Source: Comamonas testosteroni
GTDB taxonomy: Bacteria > Pseudomonadota > Gammaproteobacteria > Burkholderiales > Burkholderiaceae_C
NCBI RefSeq assembly: GCF_000761245.1
Contig: NZ_AWOR01000042.1
Coordinates: forward strand, 62,001-126,000
Direction: 5' to 3'
DNA length: 64,000 bases
A model generated the notes under the pieces. That model was not told where the DNA came from, did not search any database, and worked only from the letters and a program-made list of their open reading frames with translations. How positions within the stretch are numbered: the stretch's first letter is position 1; each line of letters begins with the position of its first letter. Below, piece by piece: positions 1 through 8,818 of the stretch. Made by a program: the position numbers and the translations under genes.

Positions 1-673
1 TGCGCACGCGCTCGGTCTTGAGCGTGCCCCAGGCCGAGCCCAGGTCGGCCACATACATCTGGATCTGGTTGCCCATCACATCGGTCAGCGCCTGCGGGCT
101 GGACTTGTAGGGCACGCCGGTGATCTGAGTGCCCGTGATGTATTTGAAGGTTTCCGAAGCCACCAGCGAGGTGCTGTTGGGCGTGCCGTAGGAGAGCTTG
201 TCCGGATGCGACTTGGCATAGGCAATCAGCTCGGCCACGGTCCTGGCCGGCACCGAGGGATGAACCACCAGCGCGAACGGCAGCTCGCCCACGCGCGCCA
301 CGGGCGTGAAGTCCTTGACGGGGTCGTACTTGAGCCCCTTGACCAGCCAGGGATTGGCCGAATGCGAGGTATTGGTGGTCATGAAAAGCGTATAGCCGTC
401 CGGCTTGGCCTTGACCACGTGCGCGGCTGCAATCTGGGCATTGGCCCCGGCCCGGTTGTCCACCACCACGGGCTGCTTGAGTCGCTCGCCCAGCTTGTTG
501 GCCACCACGCGCGCCACCGCATCGGTGCCGCTGCCCGCGGCAAACGGCACCACCAGCGTGATGGGGGCGGCGGGATAGCTCTCCTGAGCCAGCACCGTCC
601 CCGCAAGGCCCATGCTCATGGTGGCTGCCAGGCCTGCGCTCGCACAGGCGCGCAGTAAGAATCGCTTGTTCAT
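1..673 (-). CDS. Bug-family (TctC-like) periplasmic solute-binding protein, partial
   Basis: The gene runs off the left edge, so only about 224 N-terminal residues are visible. The start at 673 is preceded by AGGAG at good spacing. Residues 1-29 form a signal peptide ending AGTVLA. The mature part begins with YPAAPITLVVPFAAGSGTD and continues with VVVDNRAGA and YGTPN-type segments, the pattern of the tripartite tricarboxylate receptor (Bug) family. These periplasmic proteins bind carboxylates or other small metabolites and either feed a TctAB permease or act in sensing. No TctAB genes are visible. Betaproteobacteria typically carry dozens of orphan Bug genes, so the ligand cannot be predicted. 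Confidence 0.9.
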   Translation of the reverse strand, partial: MNKRFLLRACASAGLAATMSMGLAGTVLAQESYPAAPITLVVPFAAGSGTDAVARVVANKLGERLKQPVVVDNRAGANAQIAAAHVVKAKPDGYTLFMTTNTSHSANPWLVKGLKYDPVKDFTPVARVGELPFALVVHPSVPARTVAELIAYAKSHPDKLSYGTPNSTSLVASETFKYITGTQITGVPYKSSPQALTDVMGNQIQMYVADLGSAWGTLKTERVR

Positions 674-1096
674 GCTTGTCTCCTTGTTCAGGCTGCGGCA
701 CCTGTATCCGGTGCCTGCACTGCATGCTGAAGCGTTCAATAATTCAAGTCCAATTGTTTAAACCGCATGAATGATTCGATTTGCGAATCATTAAGTCCAG
801 CCAGACATTCCCAGCCGCTGCGCACGACGAAATGAGCCGGATTTGCCCCTGCGTCCCCAGCCTTTGTGCCCTTGAGGTGGCGGCAGCAGCAGCAGCAGCG
901 ACAGCGAGACCAAGAGCGGCTACTACGCCTGGCGGCAATACTTGTGCCGCATGAGCCACACCACAACTGCTCGCTCGCGCTCGGGCTGGCGCTGGCGCAA
1001 GGCATTCCGTTTGAGCAAGTAGCTGGAGCGGATACGGCGTTTGAAGCACCGCCCGATGGCAAACTGTCGCCTTGCTTTCTCTGTATTCCCCTGACC
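674..1096. other. Intergenic region with a short CAG run
   Basis: This stretch separates the Bug gene from the next plus-strand gene. It contains a run of five CAG triplets near 883-898. An open frame continues upstream of the gene that starts at 1097, but its composition here is glutamine/arginine low complexity and does not look coding. No promoter or terminator could be assigned with confidence. Confidence 0.4.
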
Positions 1097-1543
1097 ATGG
1101 CCAAGCCTCTCAAGTACCCCGGCAGCGACATTGAGTTCCATGCCGAGCCGTCTCTTTTGCTGGCGCCCTTCGATATCTATGATCGGGAAGAGTCTCTGGG
1201 CCAGGAACTCGCTGCCTATGACCCCAATGATCCCCAGCAATTGCTGCTGCTGCTCGATCGCTATTTCTTTCCCTGCTGTGACCAGGCTTCATGGAGCACT
1301 GCGCATAAAGTGATGCTGACCCGGTCATTGCAAGCCGCCTTGCAAAGCCTGCAATACGACTTTGCGGCCCCACTGGAAGACAGCCACGACGGCTGCTTCT
1401 ACCTGCCCGCAACCTGGCAGATCCAGGCTCCTCGGCAGTTCTTCCTGAACGCTTATTCGATCCTGGTGAAACGCTGGGTTGCAGCATTCGCGACAGCAGG
1501 CTTCAGCCCCATGCCTGCCGAGAATCTACGGCACTTGGCATGA
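1097..1543 (+). CDS. Hypothetical protein, 148 aa
   Basis: I do not recognise this protein. The frame is open from 866, but the sequence looks like a real protein only from the ATG at 1097, which begins MAKPLKYPGSDIEF. The body is leucine-, aromatic- and aspartate-rich (LLLLLDRYFFPCCDQ, then a C-terminal segment with AYSILVKRW). It has no signal peptide and no clear transmembrane helix, so it is probably a small soluble cytoplasmic protein. It stands alone, followed on the same strand by a cupin gene 170 bp downstream. Confidence 0.6.
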   Translation: MAKPLKYPGSDIEFHAEPSLLLAPFDIYDREESLGQELAAYDPNDPQQLLLLLDRYFFPCCDQASWSTAHKVMLTRSLQAALQSLQYDFAAPLEDSHDGCFYLPATWQIQAPRQFFLNAYSILVKRWVAAFATAGFSPMPAENLRHLA

Positions 1544-1712
1544 CAGCTGCCAGTCGAGCCCGGACCTCGGTGATACGCGCCAAACAGCGCTGATGAACAA
1601 CGAAACGAGGTGATAAGGCCTGATGCCCTACAGCACTGTCACAAAACGGTGATTGAACTTGGGGCCCACTCGGGGGAGAATGCCTTATTACCGCTTTCGC
1701 TCAGGTGCTGTC

Positions 1713-2048
1713 ATGGACCATATCCACTCCACGCCCACCCACCAAGCTCTGGATGTCGCTCCTTTCGGAGCCAGGCTTTCTGCCGCTCACTCGAGCGTGC
1801 TCTTCAAGGCGGAAGATCTGGAAGTCATTCGCGTCGTGCTGCGCTCGGGCCAGTCACTGCCGCCGCATCGCGTGCCTGGCAGCGTCAGCCTGCAATGCCT
1901 GGAGGGTCGACTCGAAGTTCTCATCGGCCAGACCGTGCATGAACTGGGCCCCAAGCAACTCATGCATCTGCCGGCCAATATGCCCCATGCCGTGCGTGCC
2001 ATGGAAGACTCGTCTGCGATTGCCACCATCGTGCTCTGTGAAGTCTGA
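1713..2048 (+). CDS. Small cupin-domain protein, 111 aa
   Basis: A single-domain cupin. The segment VVLRSGQSLPPHR is a cupin motif 1 region with one histidine, followed by SLQCLEGRLEVLIG. Motif 2 is LMHLPANMPHAVRAME. Such small cupins are beta-barrel proteins that bind a metal or small ligand, and the substrate cannot be inferred. The start at 1713 (MDHIHSTPTH) was preferred over the open frame extending to 1653, whose extra residues do not fit the fold. It converges on the lipoprotein gene at 2056 with a gap of only seven bases, so the two transcripts probably meet here. Confidence 0.8.
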   Translation: MDHIHSTPTHQALDVAPFGARLSAAHSSVLFKAEDLEVIRVVLRSGQSLPPHRVPGSVSLQCLEGRLEVLIGQTVHELGPKQLMHLPANMPHAVRAMEDSSAIATIVLCEV

Positions 2049-2055
2049 AGCGTTT

Positions 2056-2847
2056 CTAACGAACGGGCAAAAACTGCATGAACGGACCGGCAAGCAGTCC
2101 CTGCGCATAGCCGATGACGGAGCGCCGGTAGCGCTCGGTGGTGTAGTCCGCCACCAGATCCAGCCGGCCGATGATCTTGCCCATCTCGCGCTCGAAGCTC
2201 AGATTGCGCCCCTCTTCCGCTATCTGATTCGATAGCAGCAAGGGCTTTCCACCGGGCGCTTTGCGGGAGTTGAGAATCCAGTTGGCGATCTCCAGATTGC
2301 GCGCGGCATTGAAGACATGCTGCGGGTCCAGACCGTCGATCAGCGTGAAGCTGGTTCGCCCGCCATGCGCGGTGATCAGCATATCGGCGGCAGCATGCAC
2401 GAACGCCGCGACCCGGTCGCCCGAGAACTCGGGCTGCAAGGCCAGGGATAGCGCCGCCACGTCGCGCTTGTCCTGCAGCTCATGCCAGGGCTGGCGCTCC
2501 ATGACGGCAATACGCACATAGGTCATGGCCGCTTCGCGGCTGGAGGCGGTCTTTTTCCATTCGACGGGGTTGCGGCGGTAGAGCTTGTCCATGATGAGAA
2601 ACAGGCTCTCAAGGTTCTCCTTCATGGCCAGCGTCGCCATGCGGTTGCTGTCGGACTGAAGCAGCTCGCGCGAGTGAAAGTCCTCGCCCTTCACTTCGCC
2701 ATGATTCGTGGGTGCGCTGGAACAAGCGGCCACAGCGCACAGCACCAGCCCTGACAGCAGCCACCGCCCCGTGCGCGAGCCACCGCGCAGCGGATCGCGC
2801 GTGCAGTGGCCTGCGGCGGCATGGGGCAAAGCTCGTGCTGCTGTCAT
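2056..2847 (-). CDS. Putative lipoprotein, 263 aa
   Basis: The N-terminus is long and basic, then a hydrophobic stretch LLSGLVLCAVAACSS ends in a lipobox-like VAAC, so the mature protein is probably lipid-anchored at Cys42. The rest is mostly helical and soluble-looking, with no domain that I recognise. The 41-residue leader is longer than usual, and a downstream start is possible but none has a better context. The gene stands alone between a cupin and a MocR regulator. Confidence 0.65.
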   Translation of the reverse strand: MTAARALPHAAAGHCTRDPLRGGSRTGRWLLSGLVLCAVAACSSAPTNHGEVKGEDFHSRELLQSDSNRMATLAMKENLESLFLIMDKLYRRNPVEWKKTASSREAAMTYVRIAVMERQPWHELQDKRDVAALSLALQPEFSGDRVAAFVHAAADMLITAHGGRTSFTLIDGLDPQHVFNAARNLEIANWILNSRKAPGGKPLLLSNQIAEEGRNLSFEREMGKIIGRLDLVADYTTERYRRSVIGYAQGLLAGPFMQFLPVR

Positions 2848-2949
2848 GCTACAAACATAACAGCAGATGCCGCTGCCTCAGTCACGCCACATACGCGCGA
2901 TTGTTATCAATCGTGAACAAAGCCCGGGCCCGCACACCGCGCCAGGACG

Positions 2950-4437
2950 CTATTTGCGCAGCTGCCTGAGTATCTGCTCCAACACCTTCCATGGCTCGGT
3001 CTGGTCGGCCATTGCCACGGGCACGCGCAGCTTGCTGCTGGTTGCCTGCTGCGGCGAAAACAGCAGGCCCGGCGCCAGCAGCAGATTGCTCAGCGCCGCC
3101 TGACGCGCCAGCACCTCGGTATCCACGCCGCAGTCGACCCAGGCAAAAGTGCCGGCCACGGGCTCGTACTCCGCATGGCAGCCCAGCGCTTCGAGCTTGC
3201 GCAGACAGCGCCCGCGCGCGCGGTCCACCCGCTCGCGCAGCCGGTCCACATGCTTGCGAAAGGAGCCGTCGGCCAAAATATGGTGCACGATCTGCTCCGC
3301 CGGCAGCGAAGAGGTCAGGCCCGCCAGCAGTTTCATGTCGGTCAGGCGGTGCACATACTCGGGTTTGGCCGCGATATAGCCTACACGCAGGCCGCCCGAC
3401 AAGGTCTTGGAATAGCCCCCCACCAGAATCACGCGCTGCAATCTGTCCATGGCCGCCAGTCGCAGCGGCATGGCGCCCAGGAATTCGGCATAGGTGTCGT
3501 CCTCGACCAGCAGGAAATCATGGCGCTCGGCAATGCGCAGCACCTCGTGGGCCACGCCGGCAGACAGGCTCAGCCCCGTGGGGTTGTGCACCGCCGTGTT
3601 GAGGATGAAGAGCTTGGGCTTGTGGCTCTGGGCCAGCGATGCCAGGGCCGCCACATCGGGCCCGCCGGGCAGGCGCGGCACGCCGACGACGTTCACGCCC
3701 ATGTACTTGAGCCGCCCGAAGATCAGAAACCAGGCCGGGTCCTCGACCAGCACGGTATCGCCGGGCTTGAGAAAGCAGCGCACGACCAGGTCCAGACCAT
3801 GGGTCACGCCGCCCACCGTCATGAGATTCGCTTCGGGATGGGCCGGCACCTCCTGGGCCTGCAGATTCGAGGCTATCTGCTGGCGCAGCGGCAAAAAACC
3901 CTGGGGATGGCCATAGCTGAGAAAGCTCTGCTCGGCCCGCACATTGTTACGGGTAATGGCACGCATGGCGCCGGTGATCAGGCCCTGGTCCATCCAGCTC
4001 GAAGGCAGGCAGCCCGCGCCTCCGGTGCCCGCGCTGTCGTCGCGAAAAATGCCGCGCAGCAAATAAGCGGTGTCGAAGTCTGCCGGCTGCGCCGAGGCGG
4101 CAGCCACGGCGGCAGGCTCCATCACGCGGCGCTGGGCCGCTACATAAAAACCGCTGCCGCGACGCGATTGCACCAGACCCTGGGCTGCCAGCTTGTCGTA
4201 GGCCTGGACCACGGTGTCGCGACTGACACCTGCGCTTTCCGCCAGCGCCCGCACCGAAGGCAGGCGCACGCCCACACGCAGGCCATGATTGCGGATCAGC
4301 CCGCCGAAATGCTCGACCAACTGCTCCACCAGGCCTGCTGCACTGGAGCGCATGGGCTGCCAGCCCAGGGATGCCGTAGCGGCCACAGGCAAGGCTGCCG
4401 GAGTCGCTGTCCCGCCGTCGATATGTGCATCCAGCAT
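2950..4437 (-). CDS. MocR/PdxR-type GntR regulator with aminotransferase domain
   Basis: This is a two-domain regulator of 495 residues. It has an N-terminal GntR winged helix (around residues 30-100, with VRLPSVRALAESAGVSRDTV) and a C-terminal fold-type I aminotransferase domain. The PLP lysine is visible as GGYSKTLSGG (Lys344), and the domain contains HNPTG and EDDTYAEF segments. MocR proteins sense PLP or an amino-acid adduct and control a neighbouring gene, here most likely the divergent LysE exporter at 4572. The start was set at the ATG at 4437 behind GAGAAAG. A TTG five codons upstream (4452) is also in frame. The intergenic region holds conspicuous repeats that may be its operators. 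Confidence 0.9.
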   Translation of the reverse strand: MLDAHIDGGTATPAALPVAATASLGWQPMRSSAAGLVEQLVEHFGGLIRNHGLRVGVRLPSVRALAESAGVSRDTVVQAYDKLAAQGLVQSRRGSGFYVAAQRRVMEPAAVAAASAQPADFDTAYLLRGIFRDDSAGTGGAGCLPSSWMDQGLITGAMRAITRNNVRAEQSFLSYGHPQGFLPLRQQIASNLQAQEVPAHPEANLMTVGGVTHGLDLVVRCFLKPGDTVLVEDPAWFLIFGRLKYMGVNVVGVPRLPGGPDVAALASLAQSHKPKLFILNTAVHNPTGLSLSAGVAHEVLRIAERHDFLLVEDDTYAEFLGAMPLRLAAMDRLQRVILVGGYSKTLSGGLRVGYIAAKPEYVHRLTDMKLLAGLTSSLPAEQIVHHILADGSFRKHVDRLRERVDRARGRCLRKLEALGCHAEYEPVAGTFAWVDCGVDTEVLARQAALSNLLLAPGLLFSPQQATSSKLRVPVAMADQTEPWKVLEQILRQLRK

Positions 4438-4470
4438 GACGCGCTTTCTCAAAGTGTCAGGTCAATTAGA

Positions 4471-4496
4471 GCAGGCCAGCTCATGAACTGGCCTGC
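4471..4496. promoter_or_regulatory. 9-bp inverted repeat in the mocR-lysE intergenic region
   Basis: Arms GCAGGCCAG and CTGGCCTGC are perfectly complementary around an 8-bp spacer. The element lies between the divergent starts and could be an operator or a short RNA hairpin for the mocR transcript. Confidence 0.4.
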
Positions 4497-4499
4497 AAA

Positions 4500-4521
4500 A
4501 GTGTACTGATAGTGTACTGAT
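4500..4521. promoter_or_regulatory. Perfect tandem 11-bp direct repeat, candidate MocR operator
   Basis: The sequence AGTGTACTGAT occurs twice in immediate succession. MocR/PdxR regulators typically bind head-to-tail direct repeats, with one wing on each copy. This pair lies 50-72 bp upstream of the LysE start, in the expected place for activation of that gene. Confidence 0.6.
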
Positions 4522-4571
4522 TCAAGCTTTTAGTATAGAGGCACAACGCTTATGCAGCCCCAAGGTTCGCC

Positions 4572-5189
4572 ATGTCATTTCTGCCTGAATCCTCTGCCTT
4601 CATCCTGCCTTTGGCCATGTTTGCCTTTGTCAGCTCCGTCACGCCCGGCCCCAACAATGTGATGCTGACGGCCTCTGGCGCCACTTTCGGCTACCGCCGC
4701 AGCGTGCCGCATATGCTGGGCATCTGTCTGGGCGTGGTCATCATGGTGCTGCTGATCGGCGCGGGGCTGGGCAAGCTGTTCGAGGCCGAGCCACGCATCT
4801 ACACCCTGCTCAAATATGTGGGCGCGGCCTATCTGATCTGGCTGGCATGGAAAATCGCCCGTGCCGGGGGCGTGGACCAGGGCCAGTCGGGCAGCCGCCC
4901 ATTCAGCTTCTGGCAGGCCGCCGCTTTCCAGTGGGTCAACCCCAAGGCCTGGATCATGGCCGTGGGTGTGGTCGCGACCTACACGCCGCGCGAAGGCTTT
5001 TTTGTCAACCTGATGCTGTCGGCCCTGGTGCTGGGCCTGGTCAACTATCCCAGCATCAGCGTCTGGACCCTGTTCGGCAGCACCGTGGGGCGCGCACTGC
5101 GCACGCCACAGGCACTGCGCATGTTCAACGGCGTGATGGCCGGTCTGCTGCTGCTGTCGCTGGTGCCCATCTTTGCCGAGCATGTCTAA
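4572..5189 (+). CDS. LysE/RhtB-family amino-acid exporter
   Basis: A 205-residue membrane protein of the LysE superfamily. The family signature TPGPNN is at residues 24-29, followed by GYRRSVPHMLGICLG. There are about six hydrophobic helices, and QWVNPKAW is typical of RhtB-like members. These inner-membrane carriers export amino acids or their analogues. Divergence from a MocR regulator is a recurrent arrangement and suggests induction by an amino acid or a vitamin B6-related signal. The substrate is not predictable from sequence alone. Confidence 0.9.
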   Translation: MSFLPESSAFILPLAMFAFVSSVTPGPNNVMLTASGATFGYRRSVPHMLGICLGVVIMVLLIGAGLGKLFEAEPRIYTLLKYVGAAYLIWLAWKIARAGGVDQGQSGSRPFSFWQAAAFQWVNPKAWIMAVGVVATYTPREGFFVNLMLSALVLGLVNYPSISVWTLFGSTVGRALRTPQALRMFNGVMAGLLLLSLVPIFAEHV

Positions 5190-5198
5190 ACTCGGCCC

Positions 5199-5708
5199 AT
5201 GTCCTATGCCATACGCCAGCTGAGCGAGTCCGATCTTTGCAGTTATCGAGCCCTGCGCCTGCAGGCCCTGACAGAATGCCCCGCCGCCTTCGGCGCCACG
5301 CCCGCGACCGAGCAGGCACTGGCCGATGCGCAGCTGCTGAGCCGCTTCAGCGGCGCCCAGGGTCAGGCCATGTGGGGAGGCTTTGATGCAGACGGCAGAC
5401 TCTGCGCCAGCCTGGGCTTGCATCGCGACCAGGGAGAGAAGACCGCGCACAAAGGCCATCTCTTTGCCATGTATGTGGCTGCACCGGCCCGAGGCCAGGG
5501 CCTGGCCTGCCGCCTGCTGGAGACTGCTGTTGAGCACGGCAGAGCGCTGAACTTGCGACAGCTGATGCTGGGCTGCAATGCCGGCAACGGCAACGCACTA
5601 CGCTTGTATGAGCAGGCAGGTTTTCGCGAATATGGGCTGGAGCCTGCGGCCCTGTATGTGGACGGCGAGTATTTTGACGAGGTGCTGATGGTGATGGGGC
5701 TGGACTAA
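5199..5708 (+). CDS. GNAT-family N-acetyltransferase
   Basis: This 169-residue protein has the GNAT layout: beta1 SYAIRQLSESD, a conserved central strand LFAMYVAAPARG and the acetyl-CoA pyrophosphate loop RGQGLACRLLE (near residue 97). The C-terminal AGNGNALRLYEQAGF motif is also typical. It would transfer an acetyl group from acetyl-CoA to an amine. The start lies nine bases after the LysE stop, so the two are probably co-transcribed, which hints at modification of the same class of exported amine or amino acid. The actual acceptor is unknown. Confidence 0.88.
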   Translation: MSYAIRQLSESDLCSYRALRLQALTECPAAFGATPATEQALADAQLLSRFSGAQGQAMWGGFDADGRLCASLGLHRDQGEKTAHKGHLFAMYVAAPARGQGLACRLLETAVEHGRALNLRQLMLGCNAGNGNALRLYEQAGFREYGLEPAALYVDGEYFDEVLMVMGLD

Positions 5709-5765
5709 TCCGCACCGCACCGGCCCGTTTCAGCTGGCAGGTTTGAACCACCAGCTCAGCTCAGC

Positions 5766-6821
5766 TCAGCGCGCCTGCATCGCAATGATCTGCTGCGCCA
5801 GAGCAGCGATGGCCTCGTCCGAGAGCTGGTCTGTCTCCAGCACCTGGCGCCGGGGCCATTGTTCGAAGTGATTCGACTGGGAGCGCTCGTAGTGCGGGTC
5901 GTAGTGGCGCAGCATCAGCTCTTCGAACAGCGCAGGCAGCTCCCCTTCCCGAGCCCATTGCTGCCAGCGGCTCACGGTCTCCTTGCCCTGCAGCTCCTTG
6001 AGCCAGCCCAGCTTGGTGGCCAGCACTTCGGGATCGTCGCCCAGGTAGGCATAGTCGCGCAGCAGATAGGAAAGACGTGCGGCCGCCGTTGCACGCACCT
6101 CGATGACCGCAGCCTTGTGCAGATGCTGCACCAGTACCAGCGGCAGGCCGACGCGGCCGATCTTGGCGCTCTCGCCTTCCACATAGACGGGGCGCGAGAG
6201 ATCGAAGCTCTCCAGCTGCTCGGCAATCAGGGTCTCGAAACGTTTCTGGCTGGGTTGCTCGATGCCGGGCAGGCCGCCCAGCAAGGAGCCCTTGTGGCTG
6301 GCATAGCCCTCCAGGTCCAGCACCTGCTCGCCGCTTTGGGCCAGCGCATGCAGCACGCGGGTCTTGGCCGAGCCGGTGGCGCCGCACAGCACGCGCATCT
6401 GCAGCTGCGGCACCAGGCTTTCAAGCTGCGCAATTACATGGCCGCGAAACGCCTTGTAGCCGCCGGCCAGCTGCTGTGCATCCCAGCCGACCAGACGCAG
6501 CCAGGTCACCATGGAGCCGCTGCGCAGACCGCCGCGCCAGCAATAGACCAGGGGCTTCCAGTTGGCAGGCTTGTCGGCAAAGGTTTCGCGCAGATGGCGT
6601 GCCAGATTGGCCGACACATAGGCCGCCCCCAGACGCTTGGCCTCAAAAGGGCTGACCTGCTTGTAGATGGTGCCGATCTCGGCGCGCTCGGCATTGCTCA
6701 GTACCGGACAGTTGATGGAGCCGGGGATATGGTCCTGCGCAAACTCGGCGGGCGAGCGGGCATCGATCAATGCATCAAACTGGTGACGTTCGGGAACGCG
6801 AACGGGCTGGCGGTGGGACAC
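5766..6821 (-). CDS. mnmH: tRNA 2-selenouridine synthase
   Basis: This 351-residue protein has an N-terminal rhodanese domain with the catalytic loop YCWRGGLRSGS (Cys94). A P-loop domain with CGATGSAKT (residues 146-154) follows. That pairing is diagnostic of MnmH (SelU/YbbB). The enzyme converts 2-thiouridine at wobble position 34 of tRNA-Lys, -Glu and -Gln to 2-selenouridine via a geranylated intermediate, using selenophosphate. No selD is visible nearby. The gene stands alone and converges on the GNAT gene. Confidence 0.95.
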   Translation of the reverse strand: MSHRQPVRVPERHQFDALIDARSPAEFAQDHIPGSINCPVLSNAERAEIGTIYKQVSPFEAKRLGAAYVSANLARHLRETFADKPANWKPLVYCWRGGLRSGSMVTWLRLVGWDAQQLAGGYKAFRGHVIAQLESLVPQLQMRVLCGATGSAKTRVLHALAQSGEQVLDLEGYASHKGSLLGGLPGIEQPSQKRFETLIAEQLESFDLSRPVYVEGESAKIGRVGLPLVLVQHLHKAAVIEVRATAAARLSYLLRDYAYLGDDPEVLATKLGWLKELQGKETVSRWQQWAREGELPALFEELMLRHYDPHYERSQSNHFEQWPRRQVLETDQLSDEAIAALAQQIIAMQAR

Positions 6822-7112
6822 GGCAGACTATCCATGGCTGCGCCTGACGGCCTGCATGGCTGCCGGGCAATGGCGTGTGGTCGGGCGCAAAGCGGGAATC
6901 GCGACAACGCGGCGATTCGACCTGAGGCTCGGCAACATGAAAAACCTGCAGTCTCATCTCAAGATGAAGCCCGGCAGGCCACGAAGCAAGGGCGTGGATC
7001 GAGCCTCGATACGCACAACGGCTGCAGCAAGATTTCGCGCAACAGTCATTCCCTGTGTGGGGGGTATTTTCGCAGATATGCGGGGCAGCTTCAGCCACCG
7101 CCCCAAAACAGC

Positions 7113-7146
7113 ACAGGGCGCAGCTGCTTGCACAACTGCGCCCTGT
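7113..7146 (-). terminator. Probable intrinsic terminator of the symporter gene
   Basis: Perfect 11-bp arms ACAGGGCGCAG and CTGCGCCCTGT are separated by 12 bp. On the minus strand the hairpin is followed by GCTGTTTTGGGG, a modest T-tract. It sits 64 bp beyond the stop of the symporter at 7210. The remaining sequence 6822-7112 shows nothing else recognisable. Confidence 0.55.
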
Positions 7147-7209
7147 GAGAGGTGAGGTCAGGTCAAGCTCAAGCACTTGTGCGTCAAGTGCCTAAAGCTA
7201 CCGAAATGG

Positions 7210-8565
7210 TCAGGCCTGATTATCCTGGCGCGCAAAGTATTCGCGCGTGAGCTGCACGATCACGGGTGAGAGCAGCAGCAGCGAGATCAGATTGGGAATC
7301 GCCATCAGCGCATTCAGCGTATCGGCGACCAGCCAGGCAAAGTCCAGCGTGGCCACGGCACCCACAAAGGCGCTGATGGTCCAGAAGATGCGGAAGGGCT
7401 TTTCACAGATGGTGCCGACCAGATAGGTCCAGCATTTTTCACCGTAATAGGCCCAGCCCAGAATCGTGGTGAAGGCAAACACCGACAGCGAAACGGCCAG
7501 CACATATTTGCCCACGCCGGGCATGGCGGCCTCGAAGCTCTGGGTGGACAGCACGGCCCCGGTAGCGCCTGAATTCCAGACGCCGCTGACCACGATGGCC
7601 AGCCCGGTCATGGTGCAGACGATGATGGTGTCGATAAAGGTACCCATCATGCCCACCAGCCCCGAGAAAACGGGGTCGCGCGTGGCGCCAGCTGCCTGGG
7701 CGATGCCGGCCGTGCCCAGGCCCGCTTCGTTGGAAAAAATGCCGCGCGCCACGCCCATGCGGATGGCCATCAGCACCGTGGAGCCCACAAAGCCACCCGT
7801 GGCCGCCGTGGGGTTGAAGGCCTGCTCGAAGATCAGTGCAAAAGCAGCCGGAATGCGGTCCAGGTACACGCCCAGCACATAGAGCACGCAGATCACATAG
7901 GCCACGCACATGGCAGGCACCAGCTTTTCGGCCACCGCGCCGATGCGGGTGATGCCCCCCAGCACCACTGCGCCGGTAAGCACGGCCAGGCCCAGACCCG
8001 TGATCCAGTTCTCCAGACCGAAAGCCGTGTGCATGGCCGATGCAATACCGTTGGACTGCACCATGGAGCCGATGCCGAAACCGGCCAGACCGCCAAAGAT
8101 GGCAAACAGCGTACCCAGCCACTTCCACTTGCTGCCCAGGCCGTTCTTGATGGCGTACATCGGGCCGCCCACCCACTGGCCGTGGTCGTTTTTCTCGCGG
8201 TACTTCACCGCCAGCACCACCTCGCCATACTTGGTAGCCATGCCCAGCAACGCCGTCATCCACATCCAGAACAGTGCGCCCGGGCCGCCAACGGCAATGG
8301 CCGTGGCCACGCCGGCAATATTGCCCGTGCCCACGGTGGCGGACAGTGCCGTCATCAGCGCGGCATAGGGAGTGATGTCGCCATCGGCCTTGTCGCCGGG
8401 ACGGCGGCTGCGCCAGATCATGCGAAAGCCGCGCACGATGTTGCGCAGCGGCATGAAGCCCAGGCGGATCTGCAGATAAAAACCCGTGCCGAGAATCAGC
8501 ACGATCATGGGAACGCCCCAGACAATATCGTTGAGGGCTTTGAAGAGTTGGGTTAACCAGTCCAT
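7210..8565 (-). CDS. Sodium:alanine/glycine symporter (AGCS family)
   Basis: A 451-residue multi-pass inner-membrane protein starting MDWLTQLFKALND. Family segments include GTGFYLQIRLGFMPLRNI, ALSATVGTGNIAGVATAI, FWMWMTALLGMATKYGEV and FSNEAGLGTAGIAQAA, all hallmarks of AGCS sodium-coupled alanine or glycine carriers. The open frame continues 42 codons upstream of 8565, but that part does not resemble the family. The chosen ATG lacks an obvious Shine-Dalgarno sequence and lies 14 nt after a strong hairpin (see 8579). Substrate specificity between alanine and glycine is not resolved. Confidence 0.92.
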   Translation of the reverse strand: MDWLTQLFKALNDIVWGVPMIVLILGTGFYLQIRLGFMPLRNIVRGFRMIWRSRRPGDKADGDITPYAALMTALSATVGTGNIAGVATAIAVGGPGALFWMWMTALLGMATKYGEVVLAVKYREKNDHGQWVGGPMYAIKNGLGSKWKWLGTLFAIFGGLAGFGIGSMVQSNGIASAMHTAFGLENWITGLGLAVLTGAVVLGGITRIGAVAEKLVPAMCVAYVICVLYVLGVYLDRIPAAFALIFEQAFNPTAATGGFVGSTVLMAIRMGVARGIFSNEAGLGTAGIAQAAGATRDPVFSGLVGMMGTFIDTIIVCTMTGLAIVVSGVWNSGATGAVLSTQSFEAAMPGVGKYVLAVSLSVFAFTTILGWAYYGEKCWTYLVGTICEKPFRIFWTISAFVGAVATLDFAWLVADTLNALMAIPNLISLLLLSPVIVQLTREYFARQDNQA

Positions 8566-8578
8566 TGAGTGTCGTCTG

Positions 8579-8601
8579 CCGCAGCCAGCTTTCGCCTGCG
8601 G
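8579..8601 (-). promoter_or_regulatory. GAAA-loop hairpin in the symporter leader
   Basis: On the mRNA, CCGCAG pairs with CTGCGG and the interior reads GCGAAAGC, that is a GAAA-capped helix. It ends 14 nt before the start codon, where a ribosome binding site would be expected and none is evident. It may be part of a translational control element. I could not match it to the glycine riboswitch consensus. Confidence 0.35.
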
Positions 8602-8818
8602 TCCATTGAATGGCAACAGTCCCGGAACATGTCTTTCACCCATGAGCGGCGAGTGCAGCAACAGCAAGAGGCCCGTGTGAGGCCCCCGCAAGGTGCACTA
8701 TTCCTGTTTGCCGGTTGGCAAAGCGCCCTACTTTAATCCAGTCTGCGATCGCTTTTGGGCTGCCTCGGCCCATGACTCGCACAAGTGCGCAAAATCACGG
8801 CCAGGGTCTTCGCTGCAC

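Noticed and set aside
3175-4509. Long plus-strand open frame (444 codons) opposite the MocR gene
   Set aside because: It is a GC-rich antisense shadow: His/Gln/Arg-rich with no domains, while the minus-strand MocR protein has all expected motifs.
5754-5770. CAGCT-type short tandem at the end of the mnmH gene
   Set aside because: Three short copies only, with no structural or coding consequence.
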